From positions 11,548,126-11,612,125 of the forward strand of contig NC_133238.1 in the NCBI RefSeq assembly GCF_040436345.1: a DNA stretch of 64,000 nucleotides, given 5' to 3'. Under the pieces are notes generated by a model. It saw only the letters and a list, made by a program, of their open reading frames with translations, had not been told where the DNA came from and did not search any database. Each line of letters opens with the position of its first letter. Positions within the stretch are counted from its first letter, which is position 1. The translations under genes were made by a program, and so were the position numbers. This DNA is from Pagrus major (taxonomy: Eukaryota; Chordata; Actinopteri; Spariformes; Sparidae). Below, one piece after another: positions 52,001-59,789 of this stretch.

Positions 52001-52644
52001 CAGATCCAATCAGGCAATTCTGTGTTTCCTCCCAGACTGGTGGTGGCAGTCGAGGAGGCGTTCACACATATCAAGCGCATGCAGGAGGAGGAGCAGAAGA
52101 AGGCTCCAGGGGACGTGATGGACCCGCGAGAGGCAGCACAGGCCATTTTCCCATCCATGGCTCGCGCCCTGCAGAAGTACCTGAGGACCACCAAGCAGCA
52201 GCACTGCCACAGCATGGAGAGCATCCAGCAGCACCTGGCCTTCTGCATCACCAACAACATGACACCCAAGGTCAGAACGCATGACGGTCACATTCACTTT
52301 AATTTGTCTTGATTTGAGAAAGATTTGACATGTTCATACTAAATGAGGTGACTTTTTCTGAATTATTCTGTCTTCCCATCCAGGCTTTCCTGGAGAGCTA
52401 CCTGGCCCCGGGTCCCACCCTGCAGTACAGCCGGGACCACTGGCTGGCCCGTCAGTGGACGCTGATCAGTGAGGCGTCGGTCACCAGCGGCCTGAAAGAC
52501 GGCACCATCTTCCTGCTCAAGTGTGTGGACTTCAGCCTGGTGGTGACAACAAAGAAGATCCCGTACATCCAGATGTCGGAGGAATACATCGACCCCAAGT
52601 CACACAAGTTCGTCCTGCGGCTACAGTCCGAAACCTCCGTGTAG
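15947..52644 (+). CDS. vangl1: vangl1, Vang-like planar cell polarity protein 1 (8 coding exons, complete)
   Basis: Core planar cell polarity protein: a four-pass plasma-membrane protein that, by family knowledge, works with Prickle, Celsr, Frizzled and Dishevelled in tissue polarity and convergent extension. Coding exons are 15947-16017, 24009-24135, 39822-40253, 40728-40903, 47576-47709, 51275-51422, 52036-52270 and 52384-52644. All seven introns are GT-AG, and all phases match, giving 527 residues. Membrane segments lie near residues 108-132, 149-170, 181-203 and 218-241. The long cytoplasmic C-terminal half ends in ETSV, a PDZ-binding motif. The start [15 protein letters not shown], the exon 3 start [13 protein letters not shown] and the link [14 protein letters not shown] fit VANGL1 better than VANGL2. 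The CACCATGG start context is near ideal. Tail-to-tail casq2 supports the vangl1 assignment. Introns are about 8.0, 15.7, 0.47, 6.7, 3.6, 0.61 and 0.11 kb. Confidence 0.96.
16018..24008 (+). other. vangl1: vangl1 intron between coding exons 1 and 2
   Basis: About 8.0 kb with no coding exon recognised. It includes a poly(T) run at 22092-22110, the end of a dispersed repeat (about 22380-22517; CTCAGGAGTTTGTGACGAGA to CAGTTAATGCACCTTTAA) and a G-rich segment near 23010-23300 (GAGGG/AGAGAG repeats). The donor is GG|GTAAGA and the acceptor TTTAACAG. Confidence 0.8.
22380..22517. repeat. dispersed repeat, copy 1 of 3
   Basis: Shares CTCAGGAGTT, GAGACCA, CAGAGCTAAAA and AGTGAATATTGGAC with sequence at 51740-51960 and 59040-59230. 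It ends in TGCACCTTTAA, the terminal word of the TTAA-flanked elements elsewhere in the window. Confidence 0.5.
24009..24135 (+). CDS. vangl1: vangl1 coding exon 2 (residues 24-66)
   Basis: Basic and serine-rich cytosolic stretch ([19 protein letters not shown]) followed by [15 protein letters not shown], matching the VTIQPPTGEPLLG block of VANGL1. The acceptor is TTTAACAG at 24008 and the donor CAG|GTAGGG after 24135. It ends in phase 0 after a CAG (Gln), so exon 3 starts on a whole codon; the alternative first exon at 31767 has the same exit phase. Confidence 0.94.
27150..27300. repeat. fragment of the 61655-62056 repeat family
   Basis: AATAGTTCACCATTTAGGGA then AAATACTTTTATTTGCTTC and GTTAGCTTAGCTTAGCATGA plus CGACTGGAAGCAG, in the same order as the complete element in casq2. 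Confidence 0.55.
31051..31086. repeat. (CA)n microsatellite
   Basis: About 18 CA units, 500 bases upstream of the candidate internal TATA box. Confidence 0.95.
31592..31600 (+). promoter_or_regulatory. TATA box of candidate internal vangl1 promoter
   Basis: TATATAAAG, a consensus TATA box, placing a transcription start near 31620-31630, just before the leader of the acidic exon at 31767. A second TATAAAG at 31513-31519 could serve a start near 31545. The upstream 200 bases are pyrimidine-rich. The leader downstream has two very short uORFs (31674-31703 and 31712-31741). The assignment rests on motif spacing only. Confidence 0.45.
31767..31934 (+). CDS. candidate alternative first coding exon of vangl1 (acidic N-terminus)
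   Basis: A 56-codon open stretch in vangl1 intron 2. It starts [20 protein letters not shown], is dominated by Glu/Asp/Val in its first 40 residues ([10 protein letters not shown], then NIDEDSHTD), and ends in a Ser/Pro-rich tail GSRPSQ. TGA at 31734-31736 closes the frame upstream, and both candidate ATGs (31767 and 31785) have G at -3. It ends CAG|GTAAGA, a consensus donor, in phase 0. That matches vangl1 exon 3, so splicing gives SRPSQ-DDNWGE in frame, and a 517-residue protein. A TATA box lies 175 bases upstream. I do not recognise the peptide. It could instead be the first exon of an unknown nested transcript, or a chance ORF; transcript evidence is lacking. Confidence 0.5.
33992..34059. 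repeat. (CA)n microsatellite, about 34 units
   Basis: Uninterrupted ACACAC run in vangl1 intron 2. Confidence 0.96.
39822..40253 (+). CDS. vangl1: vangl1 coding exon 3 (residues 67-210; membrane segments 1-3)
   Basis: A 432-base, phase 0/0 exon. It begins [20 protein letters not shown], which contains the second conserved Ser/Thr phosphorylation cluster of the family. It then encodes three hydrophobic segments: [38 protein letters not shown] and [20 protein letters not shown]. Codon third positions are strongly G/C, unlike the AT-rich introns. The acceptor is TTGTGTCCAG and the donor CAG|GTGAGA. A reading frame runs upstream of the exon as far as an ATG at 39753, but the protein alignment and acceptor place the exon start at 39822. 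Confidence 0.96.
40728..40903 (+). CDS. vangl1: vangl1 coding exon 4 (residues 211-268 and part of 269; membrane segment 4)
   Basis: Encodes [20 protein letters not shown] and the rest of membrane segment 4 ([16 protein letters not shown]), then the start of the cytosolic C-terminal domain ([17 protein letters not shown]). The acceptor is GTTCACAG at 40727 and the donor CAG|GTAAGA after 40903. Two bases of a serine codon are left for exon 5. Confidence 0.95.
41870..42520 (+). repeat. purine-rich low-complexity segment
   Basis: About 650 bases in which the + strand is mainly A and G, for example AGAAGGGACAGGACGAGAAG and GGGAGGGAGAGAAAGAGAGA. The apparent 157-codon ORF at 42158-42631 is Lys/Arg/Glu-rich simply because of this composition. 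Confidence 0.8.
42521..42589. repeat. compound (TG)n/(CG) microsatellite
   Basis: TG runs broken by TATG, CGTGCA and CGCGCA units, directly after the purine-rich segment. Confidence 0.95.
42923..43070. mobile_element. truncated relative of the 45419-45791 element
   Basis: Begins TTAAAGGTGCAATATGAAAG and shares AAACATTAAAAAATCAACAT-type sequence, AGAAATAACAGTT and GTTAGCATGCTAACCAGCTA with the complete element. The right end is missing. A partial second AAAGGTGCAAT lies 20 bases before it. Confidence 0.6.
45419..45791. mobile_element. complete TTAA-flanked inverted-repeat element (MITE)
   Basis: The left end TTAAAGGTGCAATATGTATG and the right end read on the other strand, TTAAAGGTGCAATATGTAAG, match at 19 of 20 positions. 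TTAA lies at both borders and the length is 373 bases. It has no coding capacity. Relatives occur at 42923 and 54058. Confidence 0.75.
46503..46628 (-). mobile_element. LINE reverse-transcriptase fragment
   Basis: The - strand reads [20 protein letters not shown] then IAVFRKKR, resembling the conserved W-C-x-x-N-x-L-x-L-N-x-x-K-T-K-E block near the end of the reverse-transcriptase domain of fish non-LTR retrotransposons (Rex1/L2-like). About 40 codons remain, lying antisense to vangl1 in intron 4. It is a dead 5'- and 3'-truncated copy. Confidence 0.7.
47576..47709 (+). CDS. vangl1: vangl1 coding exon 5 (residues 269-313 and part of 314)
   Basis: Encodes [20 protein letters not shown] and then [20 protein letters not shown], matching the VANGL1 C-terminal domain (SIQRAALVVLENYY and [15 protein letters not shown]). 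The acceptor is CTCTCCAG at 47575 and the donor GATG|GTGAGT after 47709. The final G is the first base of Gly314. Confidence 0.94.
47710..51274 (+). other. vangl1: vangl1 intron between coding exons 5 and 6
   Basis: About 3.6 kb with a complete TTAA-flanked element (48261-48664), an (ATT)-rich stretch near 50386-50415, and otherwise nothing recognised. Confidence 0.8.
48261..48664. mobile_element. complete TTAA-flanked inverted-repeat element, second family
   Basis: The left end TTAAAGGGTAACTCCATCAA and the complement of the right end, TTAAAGGGTAACTCCACCAA, match at 19 of 20 positions, and the repeat continues with TTTTA-rich sequence. TTAA lies at both borders and the length is 404 bases. 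There is no coding capacity. Confidence 0.75.
51275..51422 (+). CDS. vangl1: vangl1 coding exon 6 (residues 314-362 and part of 363)
   Basis: Encodes an alanine-rich linker ([13 protein letters not shown]) and then the invariant block [20 protein letters not shown], followed by [15 protein letters not shown]. The linker is about five residues longer than in human VANGL1 (PSNNATGQ). The acceptor is CATGACAG at 51274 and the donor CG|GTAGGC after 51422. The highly basic RRVRKRKAR run lies at the exon end. Confidence 0.94.
51740..51960. repeat. dispersed repeat, copy 2 of 3
   Basis: Contains AGTTAGCAACTAGCTGATGA, CTCAGGAGTTGGTGGAGACC and AGTGAATATTGGACC, shared with 59040-59230 and partly with 22380-22517. 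It lies in the 613-base vangl1 intron before exon 7. Confidence 0.6.
52036..52270 (+). CDS. vangl1: vangl1 coding exon 7 (residues 363-441)
   Basis: Encodes [20 protein letters not shown] and [20 protein letters not shown], then [20 protein letters not shown], all nearly identical to VANGL1. This is the conserved cytosolic region that in the family takes part in Prickle and Dishevelled binding. The acceptor is TCCTCCCAG at 52035 and the donor AAG|GTCAGA after 52270, phase 0. Confidence 0.95.
52384..52644 (+). CDS. vangl1: vangl1 coding exon 8 (residues 442-527 and stop)
   Basis: The last coding exon: [20 protein letters not shown] through [17 protein letters not shown] to [20 protein letters not shown] and SV, then TAG at 52642-52644. 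The terminal ETSV is a class I PDZ ligand, known in the family to bind Dishevelled, Scribble and MAGI proteins. The acceptor is CCATCCAG at 52383. The preceding intron is only 113 bases. Confidence 0.96.
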   Translation, partial: AFLESYLAPGPTLQYSRDHWLARQWTLISEASVTSGLKDGTIFLLKCVDFSLVVTTKKIPYIQMSEEYIDPKSHKFVLRLQSETSV

Positions 52645-52915
52645 GACTCCAAACTTCTTCTGTTTTTTTATTCCTCACCCTGTTTCGTTGCTCTCGGATG
52701 TTTTCATTTTGGGTTTGCAGTTTTTATTTTTACTTTTTTTGGAATTTTTATATATTATATATGAATCTATATATATATATTACACACGTTTGAATATATT
52801 GATCTTTTTATGTTTGATTTGGATGACAGCAAAAAAGAGATTTGAGGCAAGATTACGCCCACGGAAGTTTGACTCTACTTTGGTTGTGTGCACATATGGT
52901 ATGTGTGAGTTTATG

Positions 52916-52918
<3 letters not shown>

Positions 52919-52977
<59 letters not shown>

Positions 52978-52980
52978 CAC
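52919..52980 (+). repeat. (GT)n with GCGCGCGC end in the vangl1 3' UTR
   Basis: About 26 GT units followed by GCGCGCGCAC. It is transcribed as (UG)n if the 3' UTR assignment is right. Confidence 0.95.
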
Positions 52981-54057
52981 TTGTGTCAACACAATCACTC
53001 GTTCCTTTTCTGTTGGAGATGCTGTAGCCAAACGAGACGGGAACATTTGAGGTTTCTGACATCCCCACAGAGACTGTGTTGTCTCGGTCACTCCTTTATT
53101 TCCATGGGACAAACGGACAGACGGACAAACCACTAAGGACTTCGATGGTGTGACTTGGATTTTGATATTTGAAGCCTGATGGAAACACATGACAACTGTC
53201 CTGCCTGTGTTTTGCCGTCTCCTCTACAACATTTGAAAGTATAAGCTCTTGTGGACGTCAACAGATTGAGAATTAAATGGATTAAAAACCAAATTAAATG
53301 CATTTGACAAAAAGTTGAAACTCAATCAGACTTTGCATTAAATGCACATTTATGTAAGTTTATAAATGAAAAGAAAATGCCTAAAAAGGATGGAACATAT
53401 GATCTCAGCCTACTCATAAAGGACTGTTTTCCTCATCACTACTTCAGGACATCTTTAGCGCTCCGGACTAACACTTTTCTTGACAGTTGAGATGCCAAAC
53501 TCCAACCCGCCTCATGTCCAGCTGAAGGCGTACGGTAGCACCCATGAGTGCTAATTCTAGCAGCCAAGGCGAAGACGCTTTGAGGCTGTTTTTGGTGCGC
53601 GGTTCTTCTTCTCCAGGTGCAATGGAGCAAAATCCAAAATATTTCCACTCCAGTTGGGAGCAACACACGCATGCCATTAAACACGGAATGAAGCGGATCA
53701 TAAGAGGCGCTCAGAGGTGGATACATGCCCGAAAACATTTGCCCTGCCTCATCGGTTCAATAACCTTCTCAGGGCTTTCACGTCTGCTGCATCTGCCTGA
53801 CATGATGGGAAGGGAAGGCAGCGAGGAGGAGAGACAGAGATATAAACAGACAGAGATAAAAAGTACTACTGATTACTTTAAACAAGAACTCCCCCACTTT
53901 GTGTTACAGGCCAGAAAATCTAGATGCCATAAATTCTCATGTAAAAACTGGTTTTCAAATAAGCACGAACACTAACAGAGTCATGTTACACTCACCACTC
54001 ACAAGAATAATGTTTTCTTTCCAGTCGTTTCTTCTTTGCCGTACTCCTTAATTAATG

Positions 54058-54252
54058 TTAAAGGTGCAGTATGTAAGAATTGGCCCCCTGTCGACTTCAA
54101 ACTAAAAACAAATAGGGGGCAGCTAACTGCTGCTAACTGCTGCTGACTGTCGGTGTTCACGTCACCGTCACAGGAGCTTTAGGCCAGGACGGGCTGAAGC
54201 TAGCTGGTTAGCATGCTAACTCAACTAAAATTCTTAATTTTAGCACCTTTAA
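54058..54252. mobile_element. TTAA-flanked short element inside the vangl1 3' UTR
   Basis: The left end TTAAAGGTGCAGTATGTAAG and the complement of the right end, TTAAAGGTGCTAAAATTAAG, share the first ten bases and a few later ones. TTAA lies at both borders. The internal GCTAGCTGGTTAGCATGCTA matches (on the other strand) the body of the 45419 element. Confidence 0.65.
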
Positions 54253-55607
54253 GCTACCACCAAGAAAATGCAACACTTCCTGTTGTTTTTCACATTAAAA
54301 GTCGACCTATAAAGGGAACGCTGCAAGACTTTTTTGCCTTTCTGTCTTTATATGAGGGCCAATCATTTGGATCATTTTTTGTTTATTTTCATTTCTGTCA
54401 TGCCCGTGAAATTTACAGTTTTTTATCAGCTAGTCGCTACCCCTCATCATTGGATAGCCAATCGAGGGGAGTTATAAGCCTCCAGAATTCAATGCAGAAA
54501 GTGGACATGGTAGACATGAGTCAGTACCCTTTACATCTCACAGAAGTGTTGCCACTACACTTTTGATGTGAAAAAGAAGTGTTGGGTTTAATTCATTGTA
54601 TCTTAAATATGTTGGGGTAAAAAAATCAAACTTCACACTCTTGCTGCACAGATGGTTCTTTTTTCTGAGAATTTGCAATGTTTAGAAATATGATTTCATC
54701 TTTCAGGGCTCACAGGGGCTGCTCGTATCACTAGAATACACAAAGGATGATAATGAATCAACACAATGTGTATCAGTAGAGAGAGCCGCAGCAGGGCGGA
54801 ACCTCCCTCCCAACTGGACCGTCTGGTTTTCCTTTACTCCCTCGTCTCGCCTCTGTTGTCTGACAAACCAATCGCAGTGAATCCCTCGAGGTCAGCCACC
54901 TCAGTGGAAGACTCGGAGGGGATTTTTCTATCTCGTAAAGCCAGACGAAACAGTTAAATTAAGCTAACGGCACTTTTAGGTCCTGATGATCCTCAAATTT
55001 CACTTTGTCATAACCGATCCGGGTAAACTCACCAAAGTAGTAGAAGAGAATCACACTGAGCTCGGTCTTCTGTGGCTGTGAGCAGGGTTGTCCCCTGCTG
55101 CCCCCTGGCTGGTAAACCTGACAGTAACAGTCTGTCTGCTTGAGGCAGCAGCAACATGCTTTCACTGCAAAAAAACATTCTTTCACTGTAAACTTGTTTC
55201 TGTTAAATCACCTGGAAAGAAAAAACACTGCTGTTTCCTGCGTAACAGCAAATCTCTTTTTTTAAACACCTGCCACTGGTCGTATTTTGTACCTACTGAC
55301 AGATGAACTTTGTATGATCCCAATGTGACTGTGCCTCCTGTTTTTACACTGTATCTATTTATGTAAACAAGCATGTATGTGTGTGTGTATGTGTGTATGT
55401 ATGCCATTCCAGTTCACATGACCAGCCCCCCCCCCACACACACACACCTCACCTCCTCTACATCACCACCATCTGTCACGCTGTTGCCAGGTTACAGTCC
55501 TCCGTCATGGTTTGGTTTTTTGTGGGACAGCTTTATGATGAAGACGTGACATTGCAATGTAAGACGTGTTTCAGTTTCACAGCATTAGCATTTGTAAAGA
55601 AGAAAAA

Positions 55608-55613
55608 AATAAA
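55608..55613 (+). terminator. poly(A) signal AATAAA, candidate vangl1 3' end
   Basis: Canonical hexamer in an A-rich context, followed within about 45 bases by T/G-containing sequence (GTTTGT, CAGTTTTATT). It is the first canonical + strand AATAAA I noticed after the vangl1 stop. An ATTAAA at 53272 is a weaker, earlier alternative. Confidence 0.45.
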
Positions 55614-57235
55614 CATTTTTATGAACGTTTGTAAAACTGCTGCACTGGATCAGTTTTATTAGGCCGACACTCTCTCTGAGTGTAAATCTGCTGCGGGGGT
55701 TTAAACAGGGACCAGATGTCAAATTTACATTTTTTGTATTTAGTAGGAGCACCTACACAGAACAGCAAGCAAATCTGTGTTGACGTACTGCTTTTCTATT
55801 TATACCTCTATTTGTGATTTCCTCCATATCCCAGAATGCCTCTGGGTTCATAGTAGTTTTTACTTTCAGTTAAAGGTGGCTATTTAACCAATGAATACTT
55901 TTGGCTACCCACCTTAGTTGTGAAAATGAGGTCTATGTGCTCACAATGCAACATGTTTTACTGCTGCATTGCATTCTGGTCTATTGAGGCTTTTCTTGTA
56001 TTTTTGTTTGAAGCTTCTATAATGGATTTATCTGCTGATTGGGCAAACTGGTGAATTTAAGGCTCTGATACCTAAACCTGACAATATGAAGACATAATGA
56101 TAAGGTGTTTTTAACATGATCAATTAATTGATTGGTATGTATTATGGTATTTCAAACGGTTATATGCTCGTAATTTTAAATTGTTTTTGATTAAATGCTT
56201 GGTTTAAGGGATTCTGAACGGCTACAGACTAAAATTTACCAAAAACCTTGAGAAGCATCCCTTACTTTAGGATTTAAGGACATTTTTCATGTTTCTATTG
56301 TAAATTGTTTGGAGTTTTCACACCTGTTTAAGGTTTAAACCCTTTAAAACTCCTTAAACCATACATATAATTAAAATAAAATACCTTGACATGTTACATT
56401 CTATATTAATTCATCCAGTAATTATATCCATGCTTGTGGGTGAAACCATAAAAATGTCCACCTTGGGTACATATTAACATTGTAATAATGAATAACATAA
56501 CAGAACAGGGTGTAAATTTAGGGCCATTTTACCCTGTGCATATTATCAATTAAAAATACTACAAAATATAATGAACAAATGAGTTTAAAGTGTAAATACC
56601 TGAATGTTTCTGTCTCTGGAAAATTTTTCCCAAGACAATGCATTGATTAGCTTGTTATAATGAGCAAACTACCTGTTGTTTTTTCAGGATAATTATCCTG
56701 TTATCATGAGGAAAATATCAGAGATAACAAGAATAATGAATTTTGGATCTCGAGATAACAAATAAATATTATTATTGCAAAGTCCGCTCCTGGCTTCCGT
56801 AGAAAACAGACATTTACCATTGATGATTTCAGTTTGCTCCATTTTCCCTGAAAGCAAAACGATAAACCACATTGCTAAAGTGAGAAAGTCTCGATGTGTC
56901 CTAAAGCATTTATAAGTGGATTTTTCCTTTAATTGCTCAGCTTTAGTTTGGAGTGTACACTGTCTTTCATCACCTCTCTCTCTCGTATGCACCAGTTTCT
57001 CACAGGTGCGCCCACACTCCTCTGTCTCTGCCCATTAAACCTGTGACCCTGCTGTGTGACATGCCGGAGCAAAAATTCACCTTTTTTGGCCGTATTTTGG
57101 TGGCTTTTTGTTGTCATGAAGCTCAACAGTAATTGGCCTGCCATCAGCCTGTCACAGCGGCGTAGTCGGGGCTCGTGGGTAAATGAATGTCAGTGTCAGT
57201 GTCCGGTGCTGAAAACAAACAACCTCATCCCGCCG

Positions 57236-57250
57236 TGAGCAGAGGGCGCG
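57236..57250 (+). promoter_or_regulatory. CTCF-like motif between vangl1 and casq2
   Basis: AGCAGAGGGCGC matches the core of the vertebrate CTCF consensus (ASCAGRGGGCRS) at every position; the flanking CC half is poor. It lies in a GC-richer island of the intergenic region. No occupancy can be claimed from sequence. Confidence 0.3.
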
Positions 57251-58135
57251 AGGCCGCCTGTCGGAACTCATCTGTCCTCGGCTTAATCCCCCTCCCGTAC
57301 CGGGATGAGCAGGAGGGAGGTGGATGGAGACGGAAATGAGGAGCATTTGCATCTAAATGGAATGTTTTTCTTCCTTTCACCCAGCTTCTCTATTTATTTG
57401 GTAATGACTTGGTTATGTGCTGATGGAGGCATGAGAGGAAATCCTCCTATCGCCTCCTGGCTTCAGAAAGCTTCCCCATAATACATCTGTCTTTTCTTTG
57501 TGCTTTGCTGTTTTATACTCATCCTTCCTCTCCTAGGCGTAAGGAGGTCCTCCTGCCCTCCTTTTAGTCAACGCTCATGTAAAACACCATCACACTTGAC
57601 ATTCACAGGATTATGTAACCTAAAGGCCCAGCAGAACGTCACACTTGCTCTATGACACTGTTTCTTTTTCCTCAGGAGAGAGCGTGAAAATGTTATCGCC
57701 TCAGGTCACGTTTAAATGCACACACTCACAGATGAATGTCCTCATCTCTCAGCTATGGCATGGATTATGTGTAAATCCCACAGCATGATACAAACATCCT
57801 GTTTACACACTGCATCACATCCACCTCCAGGGGAATAATGATTTTTGCATAGCCCTGTATTATTTATTCATGTCCAGCGGTATATGTCCTCGCCTTACGC
57901 TGTTTGTTGGGCCCCAGTGGACAGCATTTTAGCCCGTCTCACCCCCGACCTCCCTGTCCAGACCCCGACTCCCATTAGGGGAAATAATGATGCTGAATTA
58001 TTCACTAATGTTTGAATAATTCAAGGTGAAAATGCTCATTGACTGAGGGAGAAGATGTGCCAATCTGCTGTCTCGAGCGTCAGTCTGGACATTCTTAATG
58101 AGGAAGAGAAGTGTGTGTGCGCTCACATACACACC

Positions 58136-58417
58136 TTAAAGGAACAGTTCACGCAAAAATGAAAATTTTGTCATTACAGTATCTACTCACCCCCGTGCCG
58201 ATTGAAAGTCAGGTGAAGTTTCGTAGTCCACAAAACATTTGTGGAGCATCACAGCAAAACATTGTTGCAGCATTCTCCTAAACAGTTGAAGTAGATGGGG
58301 ACTTGTTTTAAAAAAGTCAAAAAGTTGTTCAGTTGTTGATGGACTACGAAATTTTTCCATCTGCATGAGGGTGAGTAGATAATGACAGAATTTTCCATTT
58401 TGGGTGAACTGTTCCTT
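58136..58417. mobile_element. inverted-repeat element (AAGGAACAGTTCACSC ends)
   Basis: The left end AAAGGAACAGTTCACGCAAA and the complement of the right end, AAGGAACAGTTCACCCAAAA, form inverted repeats of nearly 40 bases reaching a TGTCATTA word. The length is about 280 bases. TTAA is present only at the left border. It is a common fish MITE type. Confidence 0.7.
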
Positions 58418-58660
58418 CACCACAGCGTTGATTCACATTAAAAGACGTGCACATAGTCATTCTGTACTTTTATTAACATTGAAAATGTTCTCAAAAAGGT
58501 GCATTTAATACCTTTGTTTTGTCCGAAAATTGAATATAGACAACTATTAATTTTACTTTGCCCTGAATTAATTACAAGAAACAATTCAAAAACTATTCGA
58601 CTTAACAGAACAAAAACTAATATTCCTCTTAACTATCTAAAAATGCAAATCAACCTTAAA

Positions 58661-58782
58661 TATATAGTATGTAACATTTCTCGAAATGTCTGAAAACAAC
58701 TCCAGCTTTCTGCTAACATCTTTAATTTTGTTTTGATCACGAGACCCCTTGTGGCAGAAATAACATACTGTGCATTTAAATC
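58661..58782. mobile_element. short inverted-repeat element (AGTATGTAA ends)
   Basis: The left end AAATATATAGTATGTAACAT and the complement of the right end, AAATGCACAGTATGTTATTT, are imperfect inverted repeats over a length of about 120 bases. The internal GAGACCCCTTGTGGCAG is a word often seen in such fish elements. Confidence 0.5.
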
Positions 58783-59039
58783 TGCAATAACTAATATTTG
58801 TATTTTAAGGTATGTGTAGTGTGATCGCAAAGAATTATCAACGGACCATACAGTTCCCCTCACCTTTACTGAGCGTTTTAGCATCTTCCAGCTTATTGTT
58901 TTGGTTTTACGGCCAGCAGCTTTAATATTTTGATTCACTCTCACATCTCTCATCAGTATCGTTTCCACACATTTCAGGAAACTGTTTTCAGTGAAACTCT
59001 CTAAAAACCCGCTGTATAGGCTACTACTGGCTAGCACCA

Positions 59040-59230
59040 AACAACAGGGAGGCAAAGTTAGCAGCTAGCTCGTGAACATAGTGGGGCAGCAGATATTTTT
59101 GTCTCAGGAGTTGGTGGAGACCAAAATAGAGCTAAAAGGAGAGAAAATATTTGATTTAACTCGAAACGTGACAGCAAATGAATGGTAATATCACTCAATG
59201 CCTGCTGGATGTGTAAATAAGGGACTGTTT
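59040..59230. repeat. dispersed repeat, copy 3 of 3
   Basis: Contains GTTAGCAGCTAGCTCGTGAA, CTCAGGAGTTGGTGGAGACC, AGAGCTAAAAGGAGAG, and GGATGTGTAAATAAGGGACT, shared with 51740-51990. Confidence 0.6.
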
Positions 59231-59494
59231 GCTAACACGTTAGCCATAGCAACTGAAAAGGTGATAGTTGATAGATAGTTTTAATACCCCGATTGGCCTA
59301 CATCTATAAATGGAGCTTGAACTGACATGTATGTGACACAGAAACTGTAGCGTGCTGATATCTTGATCCTTGGTGAGTACAGGAGAATTACTGCCTCAGG
59401 CACTGTGCTGACTTTATTGCAAACTGGGCCAAAAATCTCCCATGATGACCTTTAATCGGTTCGGATTTATCTGCTTTATCTGGAGACCAGCCTT

Positions 59495-59500
59495 TTTATT
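59495..59500 (-). terminator. candidate casq2 poly(A) signal
   Basis: TTTATT on the + strand, AATAAA on the - strand, 80 bases after the casq2 stop. Further TTTATT hexamers lie downstream (near 59411 and 58468), so a longer 3' UTR is possible. Confidence 0.4.
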
Positions 59501-59579
59501 TCACTTCTTTTAAACTGGGTAAAAAATAAGAGAATTTTATCATTTTTTCAATATTTTAACCACCACGTAACTCCTCAGG

Positions 59580-59789
59580 TTAGTCGTCGCTGTCTTCTTC
59601 CTCATCTGGGTCGTGACTTTCGGAGCTGTCCTCCGTGACGTAGCTGTCAGGGTGGTCCCGGTCATCTGCAGACTCGTCGTCGTCCTCCGTGTTCACCCTC
59701 CCTGACAGGACGTCCTCTATCCAGTCCTCCAGCTCCTCGGGGGTGGGCAGGTCCTCGTCATTGGACATGTCCAGCCACACGCTGTCCGC
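59580..59789 (-). CDS. casq2: casq2 exon 11 (C-terminal acidic tail and stop)
   Basis: Encodes [20 protein letters not shown] then [20 protein letters not shown] and a 30-residue tail ending EEEDSDD, with TAA at 59582-59580. The acidic tail is the disordered Ca2+-binding region. It is broken by Arg, His, Pro, Tyr and Ser residues ([17 protein letters not shown]), so it is less uniformly acidic than the human CASQ2 tail. The acceptor is GTGATCCAG. Confidence 0.95.
   Translation of the reverse strand, partial: ADSVWLDMSNDEDLPTPEELEDWIEDVLSGRVNTEDDDESADDRDHPDSYVTEDSSESHDPDEEEDSDD

Larger units (their letters stand above)
52645..55633 (+). other. vangl1: vangl1 3' UTR (probable extent)
   Basis: No further coding exon follows the TAG. 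The region holds a (GT)n run with GCGCGC end (52919-52980), an ATTAAA at 53272-53277 as a possible early poly(A) signal, a TTAA-flanked inverted-repeat element (54058-54252) and a canonical AATAAA at 55608-55613. VANGL1 genes of other vertebrates also have long 3' UTRs. The distal end is inferred from the AATAAA only; shorter forms are likely. A 143-codon ORF at 53544-53975 has no family resemblance. Confidence 0.5.
55634..59474. other. vangl1-casq2 intergenic region (3' end to 3' end)
   Basis: About 3.8 kb between the inferred 3' ends. It contains a CTCF-like motif (57236-57250), two small inverted-repeat elements (58136-58417 and 58661-58782) and a copy of a dispersed repeat (59040-59230). 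No ORF with recognisable similarity is present. Confidence 0.5.
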
